Assembly (NCBI RefSeq): GCF_900089835.1
Contig: NZ_OANU01000023.1
Location: 62,001 to 126,000, forward strand
DNA: 64,000 nt
From: Vibrio thalassae
GTDB taxonomy: Bacteria > Pseudomonadota > Gammaproteobacteria > Enterobacterales > Vibrionaceae
Direction: 5' to 3'
In this document: piece by piece, positions 45,400-54,162 of the stretch
Layout of the letters: each line of letters begins with the position of its first letter
How positions within the stretch are numbered: position 1 is the first letter of the stretch
The notes under the pieces: generated by a model
What the model saw: the letters and a program-made list of their open reading frames with translations, nothing else
What the model was told of the DNA's origin: nothing
The model's database searches: none
Made by a program: the position numbers and the translations under genes

Positions 45400-46881
45400 A
45401 TGCAAACCATTGATATTGTATGGCTTAAGCGTGATTTGCGCTTAACCGATCACCAACCCTTACAACAAGCCTTATTGTCTAAGTTCCCGACCGTACTTCT
45501 GTACGTTTTTGAACCTATGTTGCTTGATAATCCTCATTACTCTGAACGACACTGGCGTTTCGTCTGGCAGTCCCTCACCGATATGAACGCTACGCTTGCC
45601 CCTCTCTCTCACAATGTCACTATCATGCACGGTGACGCCTTAGAGTGCTTTCGCTCTATAAGCAACCATTTCCAGATTAATGCCGTGTTTTCTCATCAGG
45701 AGATTGGCCTGAACTGCACTTTTGAACGAGATAAAGACATAGCCACTTGGTTTCAAAAACACAATATACCGTGGCACGAATACGACTTTGGTGCGGTAAT
45801 ACGAGGAGCGGCCAACAGAACTCACTGGGATAAACATTGGAACAAAGTGATGAGAGAGCCTATTTTAGATATCCAACTCCATAACAAGGCACTTACCACT
45901 CTCGACACGGTTAATCTTAATCATGCTTTTTCTCCACCACTAAACTGGCAATCGAAACTTAAAGGTATGCAGACTGGCGGTAGTTCGCTAGCTTGGAAGA
46001 CGCTACATGATTTCTTCCAACAACGTGGTCGTGAATACTATCGCTCCTTATCTAGCCCTACAGCGTCTCGGGTGGCGTGCACACGCCTCTCTCCCTATCT
46101 TGCGTGGGGCAACATCTCACTTCGACAAGTTTACCAAAGCCTATTACAGCATTGGCACGTTACTGGTTTTCGTCGCAGTCTAGTCGCTCTGTCTTCTCGT
46201 TTACATTGGCACTGTCATTTTATGCAGAAATTTGAGTCGGAGTGTCAGATGGAGTTTCGTTGCCTAAACAAAGCCTATGAGCCATTGCTGGAACACAACA
46301 GCAGTAGAGATCTACTGCTGTTAGAGGCCTGGAAACAAGGTAAAACAGGCATACCGTTAGTCGATGCTAGTATGCGCTGCTTGCACCGGACAGGGTATCT
46401 CAACTTTCGAATGCGCGCCATGCTAGTCAGCTTTCTAACCCATCACCTAAATATAGATTGGCGTGCAGGTGTCACACACTTAGCACAGCTTTTTCTGGAC
46501 TTCGAGCCCGGTATTCACTACCCACAGTTTCAAATGCAGGCCGGCATCACAGGGATAAATACGATCCGTATCTACAACCCCACGAAACAAGCTCAAGAGC
46601 ACGACTCTGAGGGTAAGTTTATTCTCAAGTGGCTGCCTGAGTTGTCTAAAGTGCCTGTGCCGCTTTTGTTTGAGCCTTGGAAGATGACAGCGATGGAAGC
46701 CATTATGTACGATCTCGACTCTTCCACACCCTACCTCAACCCCATCATCGATATAGAATCCAATGCAAAGACAGCAAGGGAGAGACTCTGGACATGGCGA
46801 AAAAGACTTGATGTCAAAGAAGAAGGACAACGTATCCTGTCACGTCACGTCCGGTTATCAAGTCACAAGAAACGCGGTTGA
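45400..46881 (+). CDS. Photolyase/cryptochrome-family flavoprotein of non-classical type
   Basis: 493 residues. An N-terminal antenna-type Rossmann domain ([18 protein letters not shown]) precedes the helical FAD domain, with [38 protein letters not shown] and [19 protein letters not shown]. In class I photolyases the flavin-site block NNGGWQW supplies the Asn near flavin N5 and the proximal electron-transfer Trp. Here the ungapped equivalent is GIHYPQF (residues 371-377), so both are absent. It may be a divergent repair enzyme or a blue-light sensor. A flavin-reductase-fold gene follows on the same strand. AGAGG precedes the ATG. Confidence 0.8.
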   Translation: MQTIDIVWLKRDLRLTDHQPLQQALLSKFPTVLLYVFEPMLLDNPHYSERHWRFVWQSLTDMNATLAPLSHNVTIMHGDALECFRSISNHFQINAVFSHQEIGLNCTFERDKDIATWFQKHNIPWHEYDFGAVIRGAANRTHWDKHWNKVMREPILDIQLHNKALTTLDTVNLNHAFSPPLNWQSKLKGMQTGGSSLAWKTLHDFFQQRGREYYRSLSSPTASRVACTRLSPYLAWGNISLRQVYQSLLQHWHVTGFRRSLVALSSRLHWHCHFMQKFESECQMEFRCLNKAYEPLLEHNSSRDLLLLEAWKQGKTGIPLVDASMRCLHRTGYLNFRMRAMLVSFLTHHLNIDWRAGVTHLAQLFLDFEPGIHYPQFQMQAGITGINTIRIYNPTKQAQEHDSEGKFILKWLPELSKVPVPLLFEPWKMTAMEAIMYDLDSSTPYLNPIIDIESNAKTARERLWTWRKRLDVKEEGQRILSRHVRLSSHKKRG

Positions 46882-47021
46882 TCGACCAACCGACTTGACG
46901 CGTAAGATAGCTGTTTTATCACCTTTGAAAGAGACATTTATTAATACAGTTATCGTTGAAATTCTGCCTCTTTTAGCACGTAAAAATATCGAAGGGAATG
47001 GCAGAAAGCCTCCAATGCATT

Positions 47022-47678
47022 ATGAAAAATATCACCTTTTCAAAGAAAGATATCGATAACATGGAATCTAGGTATCGAACTCGTCTTATCAACTCGTTAG
47101 CTGGATACAAAAGCGCAAATTTGATCGGCACTTGCGACCAACAAGGCAATGAAAATCTCGCTATCGTAAGCTCTGTCATTCACCTTGGCTCCCAACCACC
47201 ACTCTTTGGCTTTGTTGTTCGTCCAAGAAATAGTCGCAGGCATACCTTGGAAAACATACTCGAGACTAAACATTTCACGATCAATGCCGTTGCTGCCAGC
47301 TTCTTCCAGCAAGCACACCAAACATCCGCAAGATATCCAAAGCACATATCCGAGTTTGTTGCTGTCGGCCTTACTCCCTATTACGAGCCTTCTTTTCCTG
47401 CTCCATTTGTACTTGATAGCAATTTGAAAATGGGTTTGGTTCTGAAAGAACATATCCATATTAAAAGTAACAATACAGAAATGCTCATAGGCGAAGTGGT
47501 TTCTATACATATGTCAGAACAAGCCATTATGCCTGACGGTTACCTTGATTTAGAAAGCATCGACTTAGTAACCATTTCTGGGTTAGACAGTTACCATGTC
47601 ACACAACGACTTGATCGCTTGAGTTATGCCAAGCCTGAAGAAAGTTTGGTTTCATTAAACCGAAGGGGAGAACCCTAG
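47022..47678 (+). CDS. Flavin-reductase-like FMN-binding split-barrel protein
   Basis: 218 residues. The pattern LINSLAGYKSANLIGTCDQQ, NLAIVSSVIHLGSQPPLFGF and VRPRNSRRHTLENILETKHF with FTINAV follows the flavin reductase domain. It probably binds FMN and may reduce flavin or a small substrate with NAD(P)H. It lies 140 bases after the photolyase-like gene on the same strand and could supply reduced flavin to it; this is inference. The start is uncertain: ATGs at 46998 (after AAGGG but too close) and 47061 are alternatives. Confidence 0.75.
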   Translation: MKNITFSKKDIDNMESRYRTRLINSLAGYKSANLIGTCDQQGNENLAIVSSVIHLGSQPPLFGFVVRPRNSRRHTLENILETKHFTINAVAASFFQQAHQTSARYPKHISEFVAVGLTPYYEPSFPAPFVLDSNLKMGLVLKEHIHIKSNNTEMLIGEVVSIHMSEQAIMPDGYLDLESIDLVTISGLDSYHVTQRLDRLSYAKPEESLVSLNRRGEP

Positions 47679-47758
47679 TTAGGATTACAGAGTAACTCAT
47701 ATTCTACGAGGTAAGCGTGGGAGCTGATAAATAGAGCACATTACTTATCTAAATCTAG

Positions 47759-48253
47759 CTAAAACGGCACTTCCACCTGCATCATCATATCGCCTTGGTA
47801 GTCTTGATGCCAACGGTAGTCCAAGCGTAAACGTGGTTCTTTACCTTTTTCACCAAAGCCAACGCCGAAATGAAGCCCTTGTGCCATCAGCCATTCTTGC
47901 ATCGACATTTCGTCTTTATGACGAGCGATTTCCTCAGGTACCCATAAACCAATACCAACAAAACTATTTTCTATGTTACCTGTTAGCACAGGTTCGGATT
48001 CTTGCGTAAGAAGCCATTGCTCCCAATAAGAATCTTGCAGAGAATTGAGTGGCTTTTCTTCTTCGATTAAACCACCAAGCGTAATAACTTGGTTGCCAAT
48101 ATAGTTGAAAGGTTTAGAAATAAGCGAACAGAAGGTCTCTTCCTCCGTCGCTTTTAACACAACAGATTTGTTCGTTTTGCTCTCACAAAATGCGAATGCG
48201 AGAGGACTATTCATCACTACTACTAAAGCGATACCACTCCATCTTGCTTTCAT
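47759..48253 (-). CDS. Secreted protein of unknown function
   Basis: 164 residues with a signal peptide (to about LAFAF). Two Cys (in AFCESK and ETFCSL) may form a disulphide. The rest alternates beta-like stretches and ends LRLDYRWHQDYQGDMMMQVE then VPF, which looks like the last strands of an outer-membrane barrel. I do not recognise a family. It lies 30 bases downstream of nadD on the same strand. Confidence 0.6.
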   Translation of the reverse strand: MKARWSGIALVVVMNSPLAFAFCESKTNKSVVLKATEEETFCSLISKPFNYIGNQVITLGGLIEEEKPLNSLQDSYWEQWLLTQESEPVLTGNIENSFVGIGLWVPEEIARHKDEMSMQEWLMAQGLHFGVGFGEKGKEPRLRLDYRWHQDYQGDMMMQVEVPF

Positions 48254-48283
48254 TTTTATTTTTCGTCCTTGTTATAGTCTTTA

Positions 48284-48796
48284 TCAATATAGCTTATGTG
48301 CGACCAAATGTTGAGCAACGCTAAGCGTCGTTAAGTGATCTACATTCAAACCTTGTGACAAACTATATCGTATTGTTGTTGAGCGAATCTTTACTTTCTC
48401 AGGACACGCAAGAATAGACCACCTTTCCACAATGTCTTGTGCTCTATAGAACTTATTAAAGCTGAAGAAATTGTCAGGTCCAACGACAAAGGTCAACTCT
48501 GCATCTGGGTATCGTTTTTCTAGTGCTTCTAAAACAGCAAACGTTGTTACTGACTGTCCTGGCTCGTAGAGAGATTCTTCAATGTTGGAACGCTCCACAT
48601 TCTCTTGGCCAATATCGGAAATGAACATGTCTACAAGCTGACAACGTATGCTGTAATCAAGCATACTTTTTCCCCATGCATGAGAGATACTAGGAATTAA
48701 TAGTACTTTGTCAAAATGATTGAGAGATTGAATAACACTCTTATGGCCAAAACTTGGTGGGTTAAAAGCGCTACCAAATATCGCTATTTTTGTCAT
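48284..48796 (-). CDS. nadD: Nicotinate/nicotinamide-nucleotide adenylyltransferase (NadD-like)
   Basis: 170 residues. The nucleotidyltransferase motif GSAFNPPSFGHKSVI (GxFxPxHxGH type) is at the N-terminus, WGKSMLDYSIRCQLVDMF follows, then the LTFVVGPDNFFSFNKFY block, and the C-terminal IRSTTIRYSLSQG (ISST motif form). It makes NaAD or NAD from the mononucleotide and ATP. It is shorter than the main NadD of gammaproteobacteria (about 210), so it may be a second paralogue. It is divergent from nadE with a 118-base shared promoter region, a sensible pairing for NAD synthesis. Confidence 0.82.
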   Translation of the reverse strand: MTKIAIFGSAFNPPSFGHKSVIQSLNHFDKVLLIPSISHAWGKSMLDYSIRCQLVDMFISDIGQENVERSNIEESLYEPGQSVTTFAVLEALEKRYPDAELTFVVGPDNFFSFNKFYRAQDIVERWSILACPEKVKIRSTTIRYSLSQGLNVDHLTTLSVAQHLVAHKLY

Positions 48797-48862
48797 ATGT
48801 ATCTCAATAAATCGTCTCTCTGCATAGATTGACCCTAACTGTAACTTTTTTTCAGCGATTTT

Positions 48863-48877
48863 CGTAGGTATCATACG
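48863..48877. promoter_or_regulatory. Imperfect palindrome between nadD and nadE
   Basis: CGTA-7-TACG, flanked by TTTT and AAAA-like runs, sits in the shared divergent promoter region. It may be an operator for an NAD-responsive regulator. The half-sites are short, so this is tentative. Confidence 0.3.
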
Positions 48878-48914
48878 AGAAAATATTTTTTGCTTGCAGG
48901 AAAAGGGATCCCAC

Positions 48915-49745
48915 ATGGAACAACTAATTCGAGACGAAATGCGCGTGCTTCCGTCTATTGATTCACGCTTTGAGATTGAACGTCGCGTTGCTTTTATCAA
49001 GTCAAAACTTCAGCAATCTGGCTGTAAATCTATCGTCCTGGGTATCAGTGGTGGTGTTGACTCAACAACTTGTGGTCGTCTTGCTCAACTTGCAGTGAAT
49101 GAACTGAATGCCGAAAGCAGCTCTAATGACTATCAATTTATCGCGGTTCGCCTACCTTATGGTGAACAAAAAGATGAAGATGAAGCACAGCTCGCTTTGT
49201 CTTTTATTGAGCCTACACACTCTGTGTCTGTAAACATTAAAGCGGGCGTTGACGGTTTGCACGCCGCTTCACATATAGCTCTAGAAGGCACAGGTCTACT
49301 ACCAGAAGACAGCGCAAAGGTCGACTTTGTAAAAGGTAACGTAAAAGCTCGTGCTCGCATGGTTGCTCAGTATGAAATCGCGGGATACGTGGGAGGGTTA
49401 GTGCTAGGTACGGACCACTCGGCAGAAAACATTACTGGTTTCTACACCAAATTTGGTGACGGTGCTTGTGACCTTGCCCCGTTATTTGGCCTGAGCAAAC
49501 GCCAAGTTCGTGAAGTAGCAGATACCCTTGGCGCGCCAGAGCAACTCGTTAAGAAAACACCGACTGCAGATCTGGAAGAACTCGCACCACAAAAAGCGGA
49601 CGAAGATGCGCTCAACCTGACTTATGATCAGATTGACGATTTCCTCGAAGGTAAGCCTGTATCTCAAGAAGTCAGTGATCGCCTCGTTGCCATTTATAAA
49701 GCAACACAACATAAACGCGAGCCAATCCCAACGATCTACGACTAA
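48915..49745 (+). CDS. nadE: Ammonia-dependent NAD+ synthetase
   Basis: 276 residues, the length of E. coli NadE. It amidates NaAD to NAD with ammonia and ATP. The PP-loop [19 protein letters not shown], the block [20 protein letters not shown] and [20 protein letters not shown], then [14 protein letters not shown] are all present. The start at 48915 is preceded by AGGAAAAGGGA. It ends with a strong terminator. Confidence 0.95.
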   Translation: MEQLIRDEMRVLPSIDSRFEIERRVAFIKSKLQQSGCKSIVLGISGGVDSTTCGRLAQLAVNELNAESSSNDYQFIAVRLPYGEQKDEDEAQLALSFIEPTHSVSVNIKAGVDGLHAASHIALEGTGLLPEDSAKVDFVKGNVKARARMVAQYEIAGYVGGLVLGTDHSAENITGFYTKFGDGACDLAPLFGLSKRQVREVADTLGAPEQLVKKTPTADLEELAPQKADEDALNLTYDQIDDFLEGKPVSQEVSDRLVAIYKATQHKREPIPTIYD

Positions 49746-49762
49746 GTTGATTTCCTTCATAG

Positions 49763-49790
49763 AGCCAGCAATTATTTGCTGGCTTTTTTT
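49763..49790 (+). terminator. Rho-independent terminator after nadE
   Basis: AGCCAGCAA pairs with TTGCTGGCT around a short loop, followed by a run of T. Confidence 0.92.
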
Positions 49791-49963
49791 AACCCTGTGA
49801 TTTACCTCTCTGAAATCAGAACTTGCCATCGCTCAACTTTTAATCAGCTTAAAGATGTGCCATTGTTATAACAGCACTAGTGATCACAAGTGCCGTTGGC
49901 GCCCAGAGTCACTTGTGCGAATGCCCAAGCGAAAACTATTGTTCACCAATAAAAGGGGTTGCT

Positions 49964-50209
49964 ATGTTAGGCGAAGATCACTCTCTTCTGAAGGAATTTC
50001 CAGAGCATCAAGACGTTATTCATGCCTTAGCGGCAAGCGATGAAGGCTTTGCTGCCGACACGAAAAACTACAACGCACTGGATAAAGAAATTCGTGTGTT
50101 AGAACTGAACGGTTCACCTATCGAAGATACCGAAATGCATCAACTGAAACACAATAGAGCAGTACTAAAAGATTCGTTGCATCAACGTATAGTGAGTGCT
50201 TCAAAGTAG
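49964..50209 (+). CDS. YdcH family protein (DUF465)
   Basis: 81 residues, helical. The pattern LLKEFPEHQDVIHALAASDE followed by FAADTKNYNALDKEIRVLE matches the YdcH/DUF465 coiled-coil family. The role is unknown. The start at 49964 is preceded by GGGG at a proper distance. It stands alone between nadE and the MOSC fusion gene. Confidence 0.85.
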   Translation: MLGEDHSLLKEFPEHQDVIHALAASDEGFAADTKNYNALDKEIRVLELNGSPIEDTEMHQLKHNRAVLKDSLHQRIVSASK

Positions 50210-50226
50210 GCAATACATAGAAAGTC

Positions 50227-50249
50227 GGTGCCAGTTGGACACTGGCACC
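50227..50249. terminator. Hairpin between two convergent genes
   Basis: GGTGCCAGT pairs perfectly with ACTGGCACC around five bases. It lies between the YdcH gene and the minus-strand MOSC fusion gene. The T-run is weak, so termination efficiency is uncertain. Confidence 0.6.
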
Positions 50250-50271
50250 AAACAATCTCTCGTTTCAGCAG

Positions 50272-52092
50272 TTAACTGACAATATCCACATCAGTTTGTG
50301 GAACCGCACAGCAAGCTAAAATCTTACCTTCGGCAATTTCACTCTCTTGAATAGCGAGCACGTCAGGTTGATGAACTTTTCCTGATTCCAGCGTAACCTT
50401 ACACGCACCACAAAATCCAGCGCGACAACTGTTAGCAACTGAAAGACCCGCTTTTTCTGCTTGCTCTAGAATCGTTCTTTGATTGTCACCCTCAAATATC
50501 GTTCCATCTAGGCTGATTTGGACGGTTTTTAACGTCAGCTCTGTTGCAGTCGCGACGCCAAAAGCCTCCTGATGATAACGATCTTCTGGCAGCCCTCTCT
50601 TTAGCATCAGATTTTTTGCTTTTTGCATAAAGCCGTCAGGCCCACAAACGAAGACTTGTCTCTCAGTAAGGTCGGCAATTTGTTTTAGATGGGACAAACT
50701 AAAGCGTCCTTTTAACCCCTGCCAATCCTCCGAAGGTTGCGTCAGTGCCAATATCACCGTGAGATTTTGGTGCTGTTTCTCCAGGCTTTTCAGCTCTGTT
50801 GCAAATGGGATGTCGGCGTACGTTGAACACTGATGATAGAACACCACATCTCGCATATCGTTTTGGTCGCAAAGGTCACGCAGCATTGACATCATCGGTG
50901 TGACACCACTGCCAGCAGACAGTAATAACAGTGGCTCGTGTTCCGAGTTACCAATGTGGAACGAACCATTAGGTTTATCCGCAATTAACGTGTCACCCAC
51001 TTGGAAATGATCAAACAGCCAATTTGATACTTCTCCCCCATCCACTCGCTTCACCGATATCGCCAAGCGCCCAGGACGACTTGGACTTGATGACAAGGTG
51101 TACAATCGATTCACCGTGTTACCATCGATATTCAGTTCCACAGGCAGGTGCTGGCCGGCTTTGTACGTTGGCATCGCGCCTTTTTGAGGTTCCAGCCAAA
51201 ATGTCTCAAAGTTTTTTGCAACGTGCTCTCGCTCGACACAAACAAACTCTTGCTTATTCGCATCTAAGTCCTCGTAGTACTCTTTCTCTTTATATTCCAG
51301 TACTTCGATCGCATCTCCAGTGCGAATCATACCCTCATTCTTTGCCACTAGGTTTTGCCCAAAGAATACGCCACCGCGTTCGTTGGCACGGAAGCGAGAG
51401 AAGGTCGTTAGCGGTTCTTTGCTCGGTCTGAACTCTGCTTTCTCGATATCAACCGTAGTTAAGATGCAACGTTCACAAGGCTTTACTGCTTCAAACTCGA
51501 CTTCACCGATCTTAATTCGTTTCCACGAATCCTCAATAAATGGCTCGTCCGAATCGACCACTAAATTGGTTCTGAACTGATCCATGCTATGCACTTCACT
51601 GCTGCGTCTATTCAACTCAGCTAATGAACCCGAGCTAATGATGAGCAGAGGATACCCATCAGCAAAACTCACATTATGCCCCAGTTTTTGTCTCACGCGG
51701 TTTGATTGCTCACCGGTAAAAAGTAGCTCAACCCTTTGATCTAATACTTCACTGAACCAATCATCCGCTTCATCTGTCGTGGTATAAGCCGAAAAACTAT
51801 CAGCCCAGACCGTTGCGGCTGTGTCCTGCATTTTAAAGGCACTGTATTGCAGCTTTAAAGGCGCGAGCCCCGGATAGGCGAAGATAATTCCTGTCGGCAA
51901 CAAGCTAGAAGAGACTTTAACCATGTTTGGGTACTTGCGTGCGGTCACCATCGAGCCATCGGCTAACGCCACCATGAAACGGCGATCAAAACAAAGCCCT
52001 TGTTTTTCAACCCACGAAGAGGGAAGTGAAATACCGCCAACCGACTTGACTGGATAAATATTGATTTGGGAAAGCAGAGTAGATTTTGCCAC
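50272..52092 (-). CDS. MOSC-domain / ferredoxin reductase / 2Fe-2S fusion protein
   Basis: 606 residues. The first ~270 are a MOSC beta-barrel plus MOSC domain as in YcbX (IYPVKSVGGISLPSSWVEKQ, later PCERCILTTVD with the Cys that should bind molybdenum cofactor). Then comes an FAD-binding reductase domain (RLYTLSSSPSRPGRLAISVK), an NAD(P) domain (LLLSAGSGVTPMMSMLRDL, VFVCGPDGFM), and a C-terminal plant-type 2Fe-2S domain (SCRAGFCGACKVTLESG, last Cys in ILACCA). E. coli YcbX has only MOSC and 2Fe-2S and needs CysJ for electrons. This protein seems to carry its own reductase. It probably reduces N-hydroxylated bases or related compounds. Confidence 0.88.
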   Translation of the reverse strand: MAKSTLLSQINIYPVKSVGGISLPSSWVEKQGLCFDRRFMVALADGSMVTARKYPNMVKVSSSLLPTGIIFAYPGLAPLKLQYSAFKMQDTAATVWADSFSAYTTTDEADDWFSEVLDQRVELLFTGEQSNRVRQKLGHNVSFADGYPLLIISSGSLAELNRRSSEVHSMDQFRTNLVVDSDEPFIEDSWKRIKIGEVEFEAVKPCERCILTTVDIEKAEFRPSKEPLTTFSRFRANERGGVFFGQNLVAKNEGMIRTGDAIEVLEYKEKEYYEDLDANKQEFVCVEREHVAKNFETFWLEPQKGAMPTYKAGQHLPVELNIDGNTVNRLYTLSSSPSRPGRLAISVKRVDGGEVSNWLFDHFQVGDTLIADKPNGSFHIGNSEHEPLLLLSAGSGVTPMMSMLRDLCDQNDMRDVVFYHQCSTYADIPFATELKSLEKQHQNLTVILALTQPSEDWQGLKGRFSLSHLKQIADLTERQVFVCGPDGFMQKAKNLMLKRGLPEDRYHQEAFGVATATELTLKTVQISLDGTIFEGDNQRTILEQAEKAGLSVANSCRAGFCGACKVTLESGKVHQPDVLAIQESEIAEGKILACCAVPQTDVDIVS

Positions 52093-52209
52093 GACCGAGC
52101 CCTTTTCTAGTGATGTCCATTGCTGAATCTAATGGTAACGTCTTTTTGCACATTGTCCCAGAAACATAGTGAAATCTCAGTCGTTTTCCTCTATCATCCT
52201 GTCGCCTAA

Positions 52210-52225
52210 GCGTAAGCGATTGCAT
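52210..52225. promoter_or_regulatory. Possible PurR-like operator before pyrC
   Basis: GCGTAAGCGATTGCAT matches 11 of 16 positions of the PurR box ACGCAAACGTTTGCGT. PurR is known to control pyrC in E. coli. The match is partial. Confidence 0.3.
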
Positions 52226-52247
52226 TCACATTTTTCGCGACTGTTTA

Positions 52248-52284
52248 GGCTCCGTTTCAAGAAGAATCTAACTTGGTGGGAGCC
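52248..52284 (+). promoter_or_regulatory. Leader hairpin over the pyrC ribosome site
   Basis: GGCTCC (52248-52253) can pair perfectly with GGAGCC (52279-52284), which overlaps the pyrC Shine-Dalgarno (GGGAG). The loop is 25 bases. The arrangement is like enteric pyrC, where start-site choice by CTP level decides if this hairpin can form. Confidence 0.6.
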
Positions 52285-52288
52285 CCAA

Positions 52289-53314
52289 ATGACTACATTG
52301 ACTATCACTCGTCCTGACGACTGGCACGTTCACCTTCGCGATGGCGAAGTACTTAAAGATACCGTTCGTGACATCAGTCGCTACAACGGCCGCGCATTGA
52401 TCATGCCTAACACTATCCCACCTGTCACTGACACTGAAATGGCACTTGCGTATAAAGCGCGCATCATGGCCGAAAAACCATCTGAGCAGTTTGAGCCTCT
52501 AATGGCGCTGTACCTAACCGACAACACCTCTCAAGAAGAAATTCGTAAAGCCAAATCGGCTGGTGTGGTAGCGGCAAAACTGTACCCAGCAGGTGCAACA
52601 ACGAACTCAGATTCTGGCGTGACTTCAGCAAAGAACATCTACTCTGTATTAGAGACAATGGAAAAAGTTGGAATGCTACTTTTGGTTCACGGTGAAGTGA
52701 CTACTCACGACGTTGACATCTTCGACCGTGAAAAAGAGTTCCTCGATACGGTACTGGCTCCAATCGTTAACGACTTCCCTAACCTTAAGGTTGTTCTTGA
52801 ACATATTACGACAGCCGATGCAGCTCAGTTTGTTAAAAATGCCAACGACAACGTAGCAGCAACAATTACCGCACACCATTTGATGTATAACCGCAACCAT
52901 ATGCTTGTTGGCGGTATCAAGCCACACTTCTACTGCCTACCAATTCTAAAACGCAGTACGCATCAACAAGCATTAGTAGAAGCGGCAACTAGCGGAAGTA
53001 AGAAGTTCTTCTTAGGTACTGACTCTGCACCACACGCTAAAGGCAAAAAAGAAGCCGCTTGTGGCTGTGCTGGCTCATACACTGCTCACGCAGCAATAGA
53101 GTTATACGCAGAAGTATTCGAGCAAGAAGGCAAGCTAGAGAATTTAGAGGCATTCGCAAGCCACAATGGCCCAGACTTCTATGGACTACCACGTAACACA
53201 GATACTATCACGCTAGAGAAATCTGAATGGAACGTGCCAGAAACCATGCCATTCGGTAATGACATTGTTGTACCTATCCGTGGCGGTGAAACGGTCAACT
53301 GGCAAGTGAAGTAA
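52289..53314 (+). CDS. pyrC: Dihydroorotase
   Basis: 341 residues, class II dihydroorotase. It closes carbamoyl-aspartate to dihydroorotate in pyrimidine synthesis with two zinc ions. Visible marks are [10 protein letters not shown] (metal-binding HxH), [37 protein letters not shown] with the carbamylated Lys, [30 protein letters not shown] and [20 protein letters not shown]. The start at 52289 follows GGGAG; a longer frame upstream is not protein-like. Regulation through a leader hairpin is likely. It is followed by a strong terminator. Confidence 0.96.
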   Translation: MTTLTITRPDDWHVHLRDGEVLKDTVRDISRYNGRALIMPNTIPPVTDTEMALAYKARIMAEKPSEQFEPLMALYLTDNTSQEEIRKAKSAGVVAAKLYPAGATTNSDSGVTSAKNIYSVLETMEKVGMLLLVHGEVTTHDVDIFDREKEFLDTVLAPIVNDFPNLKVVLEHITTADAAQFVKNANDNVAATITAHHLMYNRNHMLVGGIKPHFYCLPILKRSTHQQALVEAATSGSKKFFLGTDSAPHAKGKKEAACGCAGSYTAHAAIELYAEVFEQEGKLENLEAFASHNGPDFYGLPRNTDTITLEKSEWNVPETMPFGNDIVVPIRGGETVNWQVK

Positions 53315-53337
53315 TTTTTACTGATGTACTTATCGTC

Positions 53338-53368
53338 AAGGCTCCCATTCTCAATGGGAGCCTTTTTT
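53338..53368 (+). terminator. Rho-independent terminator after pyrC
   Basis: A 12-bp stem (AAGGCTCCCATT/AATGGGAGCCTT) with a CTC loop is followed by T6. Confidence 0.95.
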
Positions 53369-53383
53369 ATTGATTAGGGAACA

Positions 53384-53662
53384 TTACCGAATGGGCAGCG
53401 ACGTCATCCAAAAATGAATCGCAACTGGCAAAATTAAAGCTTGAATGAACAAGATAAAACTAATATTGCGGCATTCTACTCGCACCAAAATCGGTGACAG
53501 TGCAAACAGAAGCAAACAGATTGCCGTTAGAGTGTAGTTATCCAAATAGAGCCACAACACTAAATATCCACTTAACAAAGCGAGCGCAATGTTGGAGAAT
53601 GCAAGCTTGCGAGCTAAGGCGAGAATAAACATCACGCCAATGATTAAAAAGAGTGTCGTCAT
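53384..53662 (-). CDS. Small multi-helix inner-membrane protein
   Basis: 92 residues, nearly all hydrophobic, with three to four helices (TLFLIIGVMFILALARKLAF, IALALLSGYLVLWLYLD, LTAICLLLFALSPILV, FILFIQALILPVAIHFW). I do not recognise the family and see no strong ribosome site. A Fur box lies 14 bases beyond its start, in the region shared with the divergent Cys-rich gene, so iron control of this gene is possible. Confidence 0.6.
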   Translation of the reverse strand: MTTLFLIIGVMFILALARKLAFSNIALALLSGYLVLWLYLDNYTLTAICLLLFALSPILVRVECRNISFILFIQALILPVAIHFWMTSLPIR

Positions 53663-53675
53663 TTATTTTTGGAAA

Positions 53676-53690
53676 TGATAATTATTACCA
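53676..53690. promoter_or_regulatory. Fur box in a divergent promoter region
   Basis: TGATAATTATTACCA matches 14 of 15 positions of the 7-1-7 Fur consensus. It lies between the small membrane protein gene and the DUF1289-CWC gene and could repress either or both when iron is plentiful. Confidence 0.75.
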
Positions 53691-53740
53691 TTTAATTCTA
53701 GCGCTCTAAGACAAACTGTGCAACCTATTGATTTAAATCT

Positions 53741-54067
53741 ATGACTAAAACTATTGCTATCGCCACTCCTTGTAAAGCCGCCTGTAAAAGCGAAGGTGGC
53801 ATTTGTTCTGGTTGCTTTCGTACTATGGACGAGTTGTCTGCATGGCGTTTAATGGAAGAAGAAGAACGCGATGACAAAATGGAGCAATTAGCAGGTTCTA
53901 TAACCACACACATTTGCCCCAAATGTGAAGAAGCCGCCTATTGTGACATCTCGGCGGGCCACGATACCTGTTGGTGTTTTGAACTGGACAAGCGCGATAC
54001 GTCTTCCATCGAACAATCCGATCTGTGTTTGTGCCGAAAATGCCTCTCAACCCTACCTATTGAATAA
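53741..54067 (+). CDS. DUF1289 + Cys-rich CWC fusion protein
   Basis: 108 residues. The N-terminal half is DUF1289 (PCKAACKSEGGICSGCFRTMDELSAWRLM). The C-terminal half is a CWC-type Cys-rich domain (HICPKCEEAAYCDISAGHDT followed by CWCFELD, then LCLCRKCLSTLP). Twelve Cys in about 100 residues point to one or two zinc or iron sites. The two domains are often single proteins elsewhere. A Fur box 50 bases upstream suggests iron-dependent expression. The function is unknown. Confidence 0.8.
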   Translation: MTKTIAIATPCKAACKSEGGICSGCFRTMDELSAWRLMEEEERDDKMEQLAGSITTHICPKCEEAAYCDISAGHDTCWCFELDKRDTSSIEQSDLCLCRKCLSTLPIE

Positions 54068-54162
54068 CCCCCCAAACGGAGTACTCAACTTCGCACCGTC
54101 AATGTTGCATTATTGTTAATTCAAAAATAGAGTAAATGCAAAACTCAATAAGGGATAACAAT

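Noticed and set aside
46763..47059. 98-codon frame overlapping the end of the photolyase-like gene
   Set aside because: It overlaps both neighbours, has no ribosome site and I recognise no domain.
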